Notes: generated by a model from the sequence alone, not told the origin. A DNA stretch of 64,000 nt from Vanessa cardui (GCF_905220365.1 NC_061124.1:1180501-1244500), one strand, 5' to 3'; positions 11,782-54,515 are shown, counted from the first letter of the stretch. Numbers and translations are program-made.

Positions 11782-11792
11782 ATTGGCCCACG
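11782..11792 (+). promoter_or_regulatory. ERSE-II element upstream of BiP
   Basis: The bases 'attggcccacg' match the ERSE-II consensus ATTGG-N-CCACG without mismatch. It lies about 810 bases from the BiP start codon, but close to the inferred promoter because the 5'UTR contains an intron. Confidence 0.65.
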
Positions 11793-12639
11793 TGAATCAC
11801 TGGTAGAGAAATTCTTACGATGACGACTTAAAATACTCGAAAGTACTCGAAAATGTACGATCGGCTTTTGGCGTAAGATTTGAAATGTTGCAATACAAGC
11901 ATATGCAACTTCTCGGAAAATTTCATATCATATGAAATATTATTAAATTATTTAAAAATATCATTTTAAAATAAAATGAACTTCAAAAAGGATATTTATT
12001 TGTTATTTCAAAAAGCAATGACTTAACTACCTATTATATATATATAAAATGGTTTAGATATTAAACTATTTTTACAGTTAATTTTTAAGGTATTTTTACT
12101 TCATAGGGATAGGGAGTCGGAGTGGAAGTGATAGGGTATAGTTATATAACACTTTTGGTCCCATAACACATTAAAAGCTAAGAGTTTTCTCGTTCATATT
12201 TGCGTCTTCGAAAAAAGGTATGTACTCTTAGAACGACCCGTTGTTTGTTGTAGATAGAATCTTAGATTTAAATCAAAAATACATAAATAGGAATTTAAAT
12301 ATAATATTTATTTTACATTTGTTAATTTAAACTCAAATGCCAGCAACGGAAATTATAATGTCAATCTAAATTTAAATATAGATAATTGAAGTAGGTATTT
12401 TACAAGTACTAACTGTTGAATCGTTGTTTAGCAAAATTCAGTAAAATTTAAAACTAAATATTATTATAAAATATTTTTTAAGTCTGACGGTTTTGAGTGA
12501 AAAACAAAATGTAGGAATATTTACATACGATCGGCCGATTTCAATAATACGTGTTTAAATCAAATTATTTTATTACTTTTTTTAGTGATCACTTAGAAGT
12601 CGGTGTTATTTAGTGTTATTTTCTCAAAATAAAAATTAA

Positions 12640-13132
12640 AAGTCCTTATGTAACAAATGATTGTTGATTTTTTCAAAAAGCGCTGAACCTATTTCAACAA
12701 AACTTATATGGGACCACTTCTGGAGCATGATATACAACAATAACATAAAAAAAGAAATGTTTAGTGAACCTGTACTTCTCTTCATAAAATCTACGAAGAG
12801 GAGTATAAATCCATAAATTAATGTTGAAAGAACTATTTCCTAACTCCTAGTAATTGAGGACCTTCCATCATCAGCTCAATAGTATAGACTTCAGAAAATA
12901 TGTAAATCACGGTACATGTGCCTATAAAAATTGAGGGTTCCCCTCGATTTCTACAGGATCACATCATCAGACTCTGATATCCTCATCATGATACCATTCC
13001 AGGAGTATATTCTTTCTAACAAAAAAAAAATCATCAAAATCGGTTCATAAATCTCGAAGAAATCGGCGAACAAACATAAAAAAAAAACGGTCGAATTGAG
13101 AACACTCCTTTTTGTGAAGTCGCTTAAAAATA
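12640..13132 (+). repeat. Dispersed lepidopteran-type repeat
   Basis: It carries phrases typical of dispersed repeats in moth genomes: 'caaaatcggttcataaatct', 'gcgaacaaacataaaaaaa' and an end reading 'ttttgtgaagtcgctta'. The left boundary is uncertain. No open frame. The family is not identified. Confidence 0.5.
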
Positions 13133-13656
13133 TAGATTATATCGAGATTTTATATATTAATCGATCGGAAAATATTTCAAATGACTTATTAAGGTGAGTC
13201 AAATGTAATGACAATGTTTACAAGCATTGTGTATGTGTTTTTAGTAAGAGTTGCCTTATCGTTAAGGTAAAATTTGTTTATGCACAAAATTAAGATGATG
13301 CAATAAACTATAAATATAAAATAAATAAATGTCCATACTTAACATACAACCTAATTGAAGTCATTTCAAAAGACCAATAAATTATTAAATAATAAAAATA
13401 ACTATTTAAAAGATTTTAGTGAAGCATTGCCTATTATGATTTGAGGTGCTTGTATGATACAAAAGTTGTGGAGAAAAACAAAAAAAATAAGATATTTTAA
13501 TTTTTTATTAAAACTTTAATCAAATTTACAACAGTATGTGTACTTATTAAACACTAAATCGTAACAATTTTATATATAATATATTAATAAATATAGGCAC
13601 CATATAATTTATACTACATTCCACCCACTTATACTTAGTTTTGTGACATTGATATT

Positions 13657-16600
13657 TTATTGTTTCTTCGATATAAGGTTCAAGATGAGCGGGGCGAAGT
13701 AAGTGATGATGCAATCGGCACCTAAAATTAAAACAAAACATTTAATTCAAATCTTGTACAGATTTTATTTCGTAGTTTTTAAAACTATATTAACACTTTA
13801 ATATTTCAGAATATAGATTCCACTTAAAATATAAGGCATTGAGTACAGTTTTCCATCGGTTATAGTAACTTATAGGTATCTTAAATAAATACTTTAAAAA
13901 TGAGTTATGTGCACCAATAAGTACTAATCTAATAATGCTATTCTTTTACTTATATGATATTTATTAATATGCATTATACTTTAAATTTAAATGTTTTTAT
14001 TCATTTTCGGCGATTAATATGTCGGCATTAAAAGTTTATCTTTAAATCTGGAGATTAGCAAAGATTTTTCTTGAAACATCAATATTAACCATATAGATTA
14101 TAGGTAATATTCCTGTAAATATATTATGAAATAAAAAAAATCTTTTTGTTAAAAACATCCCAAAGGGAATTGTTAAGGGCCATTAAGATTAGAATGTGAA
14201 CTGAAGATTCCAGAACGCTCATATATGCAGAATTAAAATACCGAAGTTGCATATATTTGCAATAATCGACAAAGTGAATAATATTGTAATTAAACATAAA
14301 AATATATAAATAACATTTTCTATCCTTCCTTCCTTTTTAGGGTCCGATTCCAAAAGCCGTATATGAGTACAGGTTATCACATAGTAATATTTTTTTCTAA
14401 TTGTCAGACAGACGTGCATGGTTTTCTAATGATTTAAGTTGGCAGACGAGCAAATGAGCCGCCTTGTTGTAAATAGACATTTACGCTTCAAAATTTACTA
14501 ACCATTCTTTATCACTAGAGCGCTACCAATGTTGGGAAATAAGATGGTTTGACTTTTGACCTTATTGGCATGACATTGGCTCACGCCCAAACAATTTTTG
14601 GTATTAACCAAGAATGACTGTACGACGGTAAAATATTATATGATGACTGAGAGGCTGGTAACCTACAGATCATTCAACAGATCGGATTACACAAAGCCTT
14701 ACCAACCACTGTCACTAAATATATATTCAAATTTGATTTATAAAACCATTATGTAATGTGTATAAGAAATACAATAATAAATAGCGTACCAGCTCTTCGC
14801 ATGCACGTGAGTGTCTCCATAAGGATGGTTTCCATCTCGTTGCTGTCCCCGCTGCGGGAAATCATCGCGTACTCGCCGGACACCTATATCGGCAATAACA
14901 TGAAGGTAATGACAGATCGCACAACTAGTATCATAATCTTAATCGCAATTATTAACATTTGAAACAGCTGAGTCACATAAAATCATTGTATGCATAGAAA
15001 TACAGTCAAAAAAATTAGTTCTAAAACACAAATTAATATTATTTTTTTATTTATATAACGCAGCTACAAGAGGTAAAGGCAGTAATCAGCAGTGATGATG
15101 TTCTAATAATAAATATATATACGAAAGGAAATTCTTTAAAACCTGATAAATAAATAGAGGATGATTCGGGTATCTGTCCTTCGTCTGCCTCACGATGTCC
15201 AAGTACGGCAGACCTGGTTTCACCATGAGGAAGTCAGCGCCTTCCGCTACGTCACGGGCCTTCGAGAGAAATATTAACTTGCAAAATAATGTAAAAAGTA
15301 TGAAATATTACATTACGATATACTATAATAGTAATCTTACTGGAATACATTCAAACAAAATAATAAATTTTTGTTATATTATAAATTATAGACATAGTAC
15401 GCACTGCAAAATGCTTCAGAAATAATAAAAATATGATTTTAGTAAAAAGTAGTAAGAAATAAGTGTATGTAATAATACCGCAGCCCTAGCAGCGAGGCCT
15501 GCGCTGCCGGGCGGCAGCTGGTAGCACTTGCGGTCGCCCGCCATGGGGCTGCTCTTCATCGTGTCGCGGAACGGGCCGTACATTGACGACGCGAATTTGC
15601 ACGAGTATGACAACACTGATACCTGGAAATAAATAATAATTCTATTTAATCTTGTGTTGAGAGCTGACATTGAAGAAACTAATTCCTTGTTGTTCCCACT
15701 ATGAGCTTTACACTTAATTAAACACAAGGAATTATTTAATAATAGAAAATAGAATAATATAATATGTAATAATAATATACTAAATATAATAGTAAATGTA
15801 TCAAAAAATATACATTTAAAATTATTTTAGTGATACTGAAGTGAATTTAAAAAAAAAAGCGTAATATAAAACAATGAAAATTTTATACTAACTCGATTTT
15901 GAAGCCTGTTAGCTATTAATGCATCTTTGATGGCCTTTATCCTGTTGTCCATCATATCCGATGGAGCCACTATATCAGCTCCTGAAAGACATTATTTCAA
16001 AACATAAAAATTTGTTATTCTTATACAAATAACTGTTTGCTTAATCATATGCTGATTACAACTTTCTGACTGATCCAAAAATTAAAATGCAATTTTATTA
16101 TTGTCATTAAAAAAAGATTGATTTTTCACTATTCTCTAAATTGTTTGTATAAGTAATTATTTTATTATAAAGAAAAGAAAGAAGGATGATATTATCAATA
16201 AATTCATCGAGGTCACATAAATGTCTTCATAATTTTTGTTGTTGGGATGATAAACAAGAGATTTTAAATAATAAAAAAACAATAATTTTATGTATGAATA
16301 AAAACGATAAGTTGTCTGAAAGTAAGTGATAACCTTACTGGTAACAAAATTGCACTTCATCATTTATCTTTTACTTTTGAACAATACATTATTTAGTACT
16401 CTTAAATGTTAACATACACAATTTAAATACTTATCTATTTTATTTTTTAAATCTTAATTTCTAAGTGTTATAAAAGTTAAGCAAAGAAAACAAAGATATA
16501 ATTGTGGATAATATAAAAATAATAAATAAAATTGTATATAAAAAAACATGACAGTAAATGCATGTCAAATACATAGAAATGGCAAAGCCTTGGCAAAGTT

Positions 16601-18444
16601 TCAGTTAATATTATCATTATTATACATAACAACCATTTTAATTATTAAACTTTTAATGTAACATTAAACTGTTAAATAAAAAAAGTAAACATTAAACTAT
16701 TTAAAGGAATAGTTAACTATTCCATTTAATAGTTTTAAAAGTCATTGCCAAGTCATCAATAAAACCTCTACTACTAAGTACCTGGCCTTTTATTTTATTT
16801 AGTGTTATCATAATACTCCAGGCCCAGGGTTATACTACTTTACAGTTTACCATAGGTATAGTAAATATATGTGTATGTTTTACGAAAATTATTTTATTTA
16901 AGTTTATCAAGTTACTTTCATCTGTATATTTATATGTAAGTAAGAATTACTTTCATACGAGTTAAGTAAATTAATACAATTAAATTACCCGCTTTAGCAT
17001 ATGCCAATGCCACTTCTGCAATCCTCTGTACCGAAGCAGCATGATCAATAGCACCTGTCTCTGTCAGTACACCACAGTGCCCATGTGAGGTATATGGACA
17101 GAGACACACATCACACGCTATTGTAAGGTCAGGGAATGCAGCTTTGATCTTAGACAAAGCCTTCACTACTGGGTTATTGACTGAGTCTGCACTTGATCCA
17201 ATGGCATCCTAAAATTATTATTTATTAAAATAGATAGTTACATATCTAAATAAAAATTGTTTATGACTTCCAAAAATTAAAAAGACACTATTAATTTAAC
17301 TTCAATTAAATTATCTTGTAAGATATATAAAACTATATACAAACAGAAAACTTATATCTTGAAAAACAGAACTTTTGTACAATATATAATATCAAATATG
17401 TATAAATAGTAACGCAAGTATGTGGATTGTGTTAATATGTAATTAGTAGTGCAACATAGTCAACCTTAGGTTATTTAAAAATACCTTCGGCAATGTTTCA
17501 ACAATTCCAAAAATGAGAATAGACTTCAGTCCATTGTTAACTAGCTCAGTGAGTGCTGGCATTAGTTTGTTGATTCCATATCTGAATACATTAGGCATAC
17601 TCGACACGGCTTGCATTGCTTCATCATTTTCCCTAGATAATGAAATGTGCTATAGATAGGATAATAATTAAAATAGTGAATTTCTAGGTTAGTTTGTCAG
17701 TGAAGAGAGAAGCAGAAAAAAGAAAAACTCTAAGCAGAATATTGAAACCTTTTTAACATTGACATTCAATGATCTGTTGTCTTTTAAAATTTCCTATTAT
17801 TTTTAAATAGCAACAACATTTTATGCACAGATTATAGCTTTATAGTGGAATGGAATACCTTCAAGACATCAAAAACATAAGCAACTAATTCAATAACATT
17901 ATATGATTACTGTTATTAAGTTTCACATAACAAGGTTATATTATTTAAGCAAGAGAATAGATGGTGGTGGCAATTAAAAATTTAAATGTAATTATACAAT
18001 AGTAGCTAAATTTACAGATATTCTAGTATTCAATACAAATTTACTTAATTATAATGCAAATTAATTAGATTTCATTTTATTAAATTGAATTGCCTACAAT
18101 TAATAATTATATGTTTTTAGTGGTACAATTATGCAAATATTACACAGCATGCAATGCAAGATGCATTTCCTTCTGATTTTGAATAGAATCAGGGCCAACA
18201 TCTTAAAGATATATGGTAGAAGGAATTGAGTTACATTGCTTTTTGCTATTGAGTTGTTGTTAAATTTTTTTAATGGCATTACTATATTTTTATCTAATAC
18301 TGCATCAACTACTTACAGTAAGAAAACTGGATACATAATATTGTGTGGCTCAATACTTGTATTCGGTTCTTGTAACTTCCGAAGGGTTGCATTAAAGTAA
18401 CCTCCTTGAAGAATATGCTCTGGACTCAAGAATAGGGAATTCAT
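13657..18444 (-). CDS. Alad: Delta-aminolevulinic acid dehydratase (porphobilinogen synthase)
   Basis: Eight exons: 18444-18317, 17632-17485, 17208-16989, 15981-15893, 15622-15479, 15259-15143, 14883-14790 and 13721-13657. They total 1005 nt, 334 aa, the normal length. The enzyme condenses two 5-aminolevulinate molecules to porphobilinogen, the second step of haem synthesis, in the cytosol. The zinc-binding cysteine motif 'CDVCLCPYTSHGHCG' is intact. The two active-site lysines sit in 'SYSCKFASSMYGPFRD' and 'ADFLMVKPGLPYLDIV'. 'VAPSDMMDNRIKAI' and 'CYQLPPGS' are further family signatures. The start ATG at 18444 opens the typical N-terminal strand 'MYPVFLL' region. All exon phases agree. It shares an upstream region with the G9a gene on the other strand. 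Confidence 0.96.
14446..14600 (-). repeat. Dispersed repeat, family B, diverged fragment
   Basis: The start 'ttggcagacgagcaaatg' and the later 'gttgggaaataagatg' and 'cattggctcacgccc' follow the order of the reverse complement of the intact family B copy at 49586-49866. It lies in an ALAD intron. Strongly diverged, so an old insertion. Confidence 0.55.
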
Positions 18445-20063
18445 GATGAAAAAGTATAAATCCCTAATATCACTATTTTAAAAATCGAATAATAAGTTTA
18501 TATAACACTTTAATTGAAAGAACTTGTAGTCGATTTCTGGAAAAAGAAAAACAAGGTTAAAGTAACTTATGCGAAAAAAAACAACATCGGTAGGTAATAG
18601 TAGATATACCATATACTACTAGTGTACAATAGTACAATAATTATGTATTATGAATTAAAAGTCAGTATACCTTGTAGTGAATAGATAAAAAATGGATAAA
18701 TGAATGAATCAACAACTTTGTATTGTACATTCAATACAGATTTGGGCGTATTGAAAAATTAAAATAGATATACACTTTGTACTATTAGTACTGATTGTTG
18801 ATTAATAATGAAGTTCGTATATCATGTTGGTTCATTCTTATAATGTCAGTATTAATTGACAACATAAGTGACTTTGATAGCTCTTATGTTTACAGCGACG
18901 GCGTTGAAGTGAAAAAATAGTTAATGCAATAACGTAACGCCAAGATCATAATGCATTAGAAGTTTGTTTTGGAAATGAGGAAATTTATAATCATAAAAAT
19001 TTAAAGTAACAATTAACTTTCCAGTTATTACGAATTAAAATAGGGTTCAATTTATATTTCCACAAATGAAACATAAGCCGGTTCCTTTCAAAAACTTTGA
19101 TGAACACCTATGATGATGATGAGTAAATGAAGAAAAAAAAAAAAAGTTGCTTGTATGCTTGCGTTCTAACCACTAGGCTATTTCGACTCGCAATGGTAAA
19201 AATTTAAATGTTATATAATAAATAAATAATTCGTTATAGCTATTGATTTTACATACTTATGTTAATACTTTTTTTATGGAAAAATGGAAAAAATTTAAAA
19301 TATACAGTCTAAAAAGTGAAGCACTCCATACCCTACTGATTTAAGGAATAACTTGGATTGAAATAATAAATTAATGTAAGTTCAGTATTGAGGAGCAGAA
19401 GAAAGGTAATAAACTATTAATATAACTAAAACAACATACTGAGGGTATAATAAAAAACATAAATAAAATATGTGTGTGTCAATAATTGATTGTATTACTA
19501 CCGTTACATATAATTCGTTTTTACCTACGATTATGCGAAGAGGTAATATTAGTTTTAACTGTTACTAGTTTCAAGTAAATACAGTCTTTAGTAATATAAG
19601 TGTTGTACTGTTCTTAAGTGACAGATGACAGCTACAAAACAAGCTCAAAGTATACCTATATTTTTGTATATAGATATATACTGATCTGTGTAATGTGAAT
19701 TATATTAAATATAGTTAATTCTTAATTATGTACTTCTCATTACCAATAACACTTATCTTTAGACTTAAAATATATTTATAACAAAAGGAACCAAGACACG
19801 TTAAAGACATTTTTTTTAATAACTATTGTTTGCATTGTGAAATTTTCTCGACAATTTTTTCCTTTGATATATATTTTCAATACATTTTTAACTAGAGTAA
19901 TCACAGTTAAAATGTAGTAAGAGTTTAGTTCATGTCAAGTTATCTTCTGCGATATGTCTGCAGTAGCATAAATTAACTTTTTATTTCAACAAATCATAAA
20001 AGAACGTGTCAAGCAAGAAAGCTTTAAAGTTGAGTTGGTATAAAAAGCAGCGACCTTGGCAAC
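18445..20063. other. Shared upstream region of ALAD (-) and G9a (+)
   Basis: Both neighbouring genes start here and point away from each other, so this 1.6 kb must hold both promoters. The sequence is AT-rich. A fragment at about 19148-19190 resembles, on the minus strand, the tRNA-like head of the SINE described below. No TATA box or other factor site stood out clearly. Confidence 0.6.
19148..19190 (-). repeat. tRNA-like SINE head fragment
   Basis: On the minus strand it reads 'gagtcgaaatagcctagtgg' followed by 'ttagaacgc', close to the head of the SINE copies at 24377, 40936 and 63804 ('gagtcgagatggcccagtgg' then 'ttagaacgcg'). Only the head is recognisable. A run of A follows on the minus strand. 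Confidence 0.5.
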
Positions 20064-29073
<9,010 letters not shown>

Positions 29074-30074
29074 GATATTGTACTTATCAATATAGACGAT
29101 GATTATTAATAATTTTGTATCAATTATTATAATTGTATATAGTATTATTATATCACAATAATATAATAAGCATAATTTTATAATTAAGAAGATAAAACGA
29201 AATAAATAAAAATATGTAGTTATTTATTTACCCTGTCTTTGTTATTTAATATATTTAACAAAATTATTTAAACTAAATACGGAGGCAATATTAGCCAACA
29301 AATGATTTAATGTTAAAGTCCACGCTGTTGGCTTTTTCGGAGTTCCTCCGTCTGGAGTCATCGGAACTGGTCTATAAGAAAAGGAAAGGATTAAGTTTTT
29401 TACTGTATTTTATGACATGGGCAGGCCGGCGGACAAGTGGAGCAACTTAATGGTATGTGGTCAACGCTGCACATCGACTTTTGCAATGAAAGAAATACTA
29501 AACATTCCTAACATTACCAATAGCCCACTAACCTTGGGAGCCTCGATGTTATATCCCTTGTGCATGTAGTTAGGCTGGCTCACTCTCCCTTCAAATAGAA
29601 ACCAAACAATACTAAGTAATTAAGTATGACTAATTTAGAGTAGAATATATGAAGGGTGGTTGGGATCTACCCAGACGGGCCTTTACAAAACGCCTTCGCC
29701 AAGTAAATTTTGTTAGCATTGGCTATATATAAACAAATACTACAAGTTAAATAAAAATTTGTAATGTAAAAAAGAATATAGCTATTAAATATATTTTTTA
29801 ACTATAAAAATAAAAAGCATCGATTTAGCTACGTACTACAATAAGATGGGACTATTTAATTAGTAGTTATTTTTTTAATGACAACTTTAATGATCTTGGC
29901 TGTACAGTTTAGACATTTGCCTATTAAAAAAAAGTGAATGTCAAAATAATTGTATTTAAAGTTTTAACGGAAAATATATGCCTATCTAGTGTTCAAAATA
30001 AAAGAACTACAAGAGAGTTATATGGTATTGTAAAGTGTAAACCTATGGATTATTTTGTCTAAATGTGTTAAGTT
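29074..30074. other. Spacer between G9a and Mps1
   Basis: Plausible G9a poly(A) signals (AATAAA) lie near 29200-29206, about 130 bases after the stop. A diverged family B repeat occupies about 29408-29690. The last 300 bases before 30075 are AT-rich and should hold the Mps1 promoter; no clear TATA or initiator was assigned. Confidence 0.55.
29408..29690 (-). repeat. Dispersed repeat, family B, minus-strand copy
   Basis: It follows the reverse complement of the 49586-49866 copy in order: 'ggcaggccggcggacaagtg', 'ccttgggagcctcgatgtta', 'tcccttgtgcatgtagtta', 'tggctcactctcccttcaaa' and 'acccagacgggcctt'. Diverged, no coding. Confidence 0.7.
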
Positions 30075-32614
30075 ATGTTAAAAACCATGAACGGTAATTC
30101 TGAATCCACATCAAATAGCATCAAATTTGCGCCGATGCCCATGTCGGCGTTACTCGCTAATTTGATGCCGTTACAACAAAATTCGGATAGTCCTGACTCT
30201 AGTTTTACAACAGACGAGAGTGATGTATCCTCGAACGAAGTTTCAATGAAAACACCTCCTAAAAATAAAACAAACATGTCGTCAACTCCACAGTACAAAA
30301 TTCCAAACGATTTTCAGAGTAATGCTTCCGAGAAGAAAAATTTTGCTAATAATCATAACAAAGAGAATGCTGAAGATTTTAAGCACTTAAACCATTATTA
30401 TTCTAAGGACAGTATTTTACCTAGCGGTCAGAAATTGGCTAAACCGTCTTCAGTTTATCCAAATTCCGAATCAAAAAAACGGAATGTTCTCACGCAACAC
30501 GACAGTAATATTAAGGTGCCTCAGGCACAAGGTAAACTAAATTCAGCTCATAAAAAAACTCCAGATATTAAAGTGCCAAATAGTAGTCAGAAAACGAAAA
30601 CAGCGACACCTAAAATTAAATCTGGAATCAGAAAATTCACGCCTGGTTCTTCCAAACACAGTCACAAGAAAACACCTCAGCAGACAGTTATTCAGAACAG
30701 AGATAAAGTGCGATGTGAATTGTTTAGACATAATCAGCAGAAGGATGAACAATTACCACCACCCCGAGAACCCGCATCAGCTCCAATACTTGTGCCAGTT
30801 CCTGAAACACCAGTTAATAGAAAACCAATGCCAGCTTCTTATGCAGCAACACCATCTTACCCACAGGGCATAGTGGGGAACAACTCAAAGATATTGTTTA
30901 AAACAACTTCCATTAAAGATAAAAAATATATGTTTATTAAGAAACTGGGTACTGGGGGATCTAGTGAAGTATATAAGGTAAATTTATCTACAATTGCTTA
31001 GCTTTTTAAAAGATTTGGAATAACATGTGTGTAGTCTATCCTAAAGGAATAAAGACAAACATATTGATATTCAATTAATTTAATGTCAGTATGGATTTGT
31101 AAAAAAAGTGATCTTGAATGTAAAATTTGTATCTTTCTTTATAATGATAAATTAAATACAGTTGTTGCTTTAGGTATTAGAAGTAGGAACATCGTCCGAG
31201 TTTGCAGTGAAGTGTGTGTACTTGGCCACAGACCAGGACCTGGCTCAGGGCTACATCAATGAAGTGAGGCTGCTACGAGAACTACAAAATTCTGATCGAG
31301 TTATTCGTCTATATGACTAGTAAGTGTAAACTTTTCATTATTGTAGAATAATAACTATTATAAAGGAACATTTTTTATAATTATGTAAATTTTCCTATTG
31401 TACATCACTCTATATTGTAACTTTAATAATAAATCAGTTTAATATTAAAAAATTACAGTGAATATGATCGTCAGAATCAATTCCTACGCATGGTGCTAGA
31501 AGTAGGCGAGACAGACCTGTCGTCGTTTCTACGCGCGCGCGGGGCTGGCCTGCCTCCCGCGCTTGTGCTATATTACTGGGAAGAGATGCTACACGCTGTT
31601 CATTACATACATGAGCATGGTATGATCTAATTTATTACATTTCTGTTACGATGTATAATAGTCTGGTAATTCAATGTAATTAAATTGTATTGTTTACTAT
31701 TTGGTTGATTGATTACTGATGTTAAGCATAACTTTATTGCTTCATAAAAAATACTTCAAATGATGTATCATATGTCTCAATAATATTTTATCTTCAGGAG
31801 TAATCCATGCAGATCTCAAACCTGCAAACTTCCTGTTAGTCTGTGGGCGGCTGAAGCTGATAGACTTCGGTATAGCGTCGGCCATTAGCGGTGACGCTAC
31901 AAGTGTGGTGCGCGCGCAGGCTGCAGGCACCTACTCCTATATAAGCCCCGAGGCCCTAATGGGTGGCGCTGGTGGTTACGGCGGCAGCGCAAATATCAAA
32001 GTATGTTTTGATTTGTATTTTAAATAGAATCATTGCATACAAATGCTTACCTTATTGTATAATAGTACCATGCTAGTATGCTATTACTTGGAAATTTATC
32101 AACTCTTATCAAATATTGAAATTCAAAACAAAATATTTGAAGTACAATAATCTGTTATTTTGTTCATTTTCAGATTTCTTTCCGCTCTGATGTGTGGTCA
32201 TTGGGTTGCATCTTATACAGCATGGTCTATGGGCGGACACCATTTGGTCATATCCCTAACTTAGCCAAATTGGCTGCCATCCTTGATCCCAACCACCGGA
32301 TTGACTATCCTACTGCTGATCGTTAGTATCAATATAACTTTTGTGTAAATTGCTGTAAATAACCTATTTTTTTCGAGCAAGACAAAATAACCAAATATTT
32401 ATTTTTATGGTTTCCAGATCTGCCTTCATCCCTTGTCACGACGTTAAAATGGTGTCTCACATACAACGCTCGTTCGAGGCCGTCGGTGCGTGAGCTGCTC
32501 GCCGTAAAGCACTTACAGCCGCCGCGAGCCCCTCTGCCACAATCATTAGTAGATAAACTGAAGCAATATGTGTCCCCTGATGAGTTTCGACTCTTGCAGC
32601 AGGCACAATTATAA
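30075..32614 (+). CDS. Mps1: Dual-specificity kinase Mps1/TTK (spindle checkpoint)
   Basis: Six exons: 30075-30977, 31174-31319, 31459-31619, 31798-32000, 32174-32321 and 32418-32614. Total 1758 nt, 585 aa. The first 270 or so residues are polar and low-complexity, rich in Ser, Lys, Asn and Pro. The kinase domain follows: a glycine loop 'LGTGGSSEVYKV', the VAVK-type lysine in 'FAVKCVYLA', the catalytic loop 'HADLKPANFLL', the Mg-binding 'LIDFGIA' and an APE-like 'SPEAL'. 'GTGGSSEVYKV' and 'HADLKPANFL' are distinctive for Mps1/TTK. The kinase acts at kinetochores, where it starts the spindle assembly checkpoint. A shorter N-terminus than vertebrate TTK is usual for insects. A poly(A) signal AATAAA at 32688-32693 follows the stop. 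Confidence 0.93.
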
Positions 32615-33678
32615 ACTTCACCGAAGAATAATTGTGTCAAAAAAGCTTGGAACTTTAAAAGAACTGACATGTTGTGGTTTGTTTTAAAATAAATCAATGA
32701 TGTACATAGATGTTAGAAGCTAGCATGGTACTAGCGAAGGTGTAACTGTATATTTTTTTGTAAATATATGATAAAGAACATTTACTGATGTCTGTATCGC
32801 GTAGCATTTCTCTGATATCTTAAATGGTCTTTAATTACATTTTTCTAGTTATAAAAATTTATAGTCATGTAGTTGTATTCAATAAATTATAATTATATGA
32901 GCAATAGGTATTGACTCAAAGTAATAATAAGACTTGTACACCAGTTAGAATATTAACAAGTTCTAGTAACTAACTGCAAATAAGGTAGTGTTTATGTACA
33001 TAGTTAAAATAAGAAACTTGTATTTATTTTGTGGGGATTAAATATATTTATTAGAATTTTTATGTGAATACAAAAAATAAATAAAATGTCTTAGTGTTAT
33101 GTGTACCTTGACAAAACGTACAGTAAATAATGAAATTTAAAGTTACAATAATATACTTAGCTTGCATAACTATGTAATGAAATGCAGTTATAACCATTGA
33201 TTAATAATAAATGCTAGAAAATCACTAAAAATATGTGAGTTTTTATTAGAAAACCGTCAAGGGAGCTTCGTATCCCTCTGCTATTCAGAGGAAAGGAATT
33301 CATACCCATACCGTAGCTCAATACCAGGTGGTAGCACTGTTCTACTACACAGTCGTGTAGACATACAGTTAGGATATTTATATAAACGGGCGATGTAAGC
33401 TTTATTATGAAAGCCTCGCGTGTTCATCAAACTAACAAAAGCGCAACAGCCAACAGATTCTAATAAATTCACCACATAAGAAATGTTTCAAAACATCAGT
33501 CTGACTTTTGGAATTTTAAATAGCAAATACAATGTGCAAGCTTGTCACAAACGCGGTACCCAACCGCGCAGTTTCAAAGATAAGGAATCGATAAATTAAA
33601 AACATAGTTTTTTGCTTTTTAATAAGTTATAATTATGATGATAGGCACAACTGCGCGGAAGGGAAAAACAGCGCTTTC
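32615..33678. other. Convergent 3' spacer of Mps1 and alpha-spectrin
   Basis: AT-rich. It holds the Mps1 poly(A) signal (AATAAA, 32688-32693) and a candidate minus-strand signal for alpha-spectrin (TTTATT at 33242-33247), which would give spectrin a 3'UTR of about 430 bases. No coding exon was recognised. Confidence 0.55.
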
Positions 33679-53831
<20,153 letters not shown>

Positions 53832-54154
53832 CTGAAAAATAATTAAGCTATAAAATGTCAATCCATTAATTCACAATGATATTTTCATGAAATCATTTAA
53901 TTGCATTATTTAAAAAAAATATTTTCTGACACATTATACATAAAATGATTTCGTCACAAAATACTCAAAACAAAAAAAAAACTATTCCGTCATAATGATA
54001 GATATTCGACGAATTGCAATTGATTTAAACGTGAACGCGGAAACTAAAAACGTGCCGTATTCAAAAAATGGAGCAATACTTTGACGCAACTCCGCCGACA
54101 ACTAGGCAGAGATAGACTATGTCGCCATGTCATGTAGCCATTTAACTGAACACA

Positions 54155-54222
54155 CGCACTGATTGAATGTAATGCGTCTAGTGGGCGTGGTTCCTTTAAA
54201 TTCAATGAAACATATATAAAGG
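54155..54222 (-). promoter_or_regulatory. Weak candidate alpha-spectrin promoter
   Basis: On the minus strand there is a TATA-like 'tttatatatg' (about 54213-54222), a 'ccacgcccac' GC/KLF-type motif (about 54181-54190) and an initiator-like 'aatcagtg' (near 54160). The TATA-to-initiator distance is longer than usual. Alternative first exons further right are equally possible. Confidence 0.25.
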
Positions 54223-54445
54223 CCTCATAACCATTGCAATGTATTCACAAAACTATTTAATAGTAAAACTAAAATATAATATACAGTTAAAACTCATTCA
54301 ACACAATCGCTATACTTACTAACATTTAAAAAAAAAATAAGTTTTTGTATAATAGAGAACTATAATCCCAAAACGCATTGCCAAATTTTTTAAAAGTCCT
54401 ATACTTAACGGGATTAGTACAGCTTATATGGTGTGATATACTTAG

Positions 54446-54515
54446 TGATGGGTCAATATGCAAGTCAGTCTAAGTAGGTACCACTCACTAATTGGATATT
54501 CTACTGTTAACTTGC
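54446..54515 (+). repeat. Dispersed repeat, family B, short fragment
   Basis: 'gcaagtcagtctaagtaggt' and 'accactcactaattggatat' correspond to the 'gcaagcccgtctgggtaggt' and 'accacccactcatcag' part of family B. Diverged and short. Confidence 0.45.

Larger units (their letters stand above)
10987..13656. other. BiP upstream region and spacer to ALAD
   Basis: It contains the BiP 5'UTR intron (acceptor at 10988-10987), the inferred BiP promoter around 11.6-11.8 kb and, further right, AT-rich spacer. A dispersed repeat ends near 13130. A minus-strand poly(A) signal for ALAD (TTTATT) lies at about 13504-13509. No protein-coding exon was found. Confidence 0.6.
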
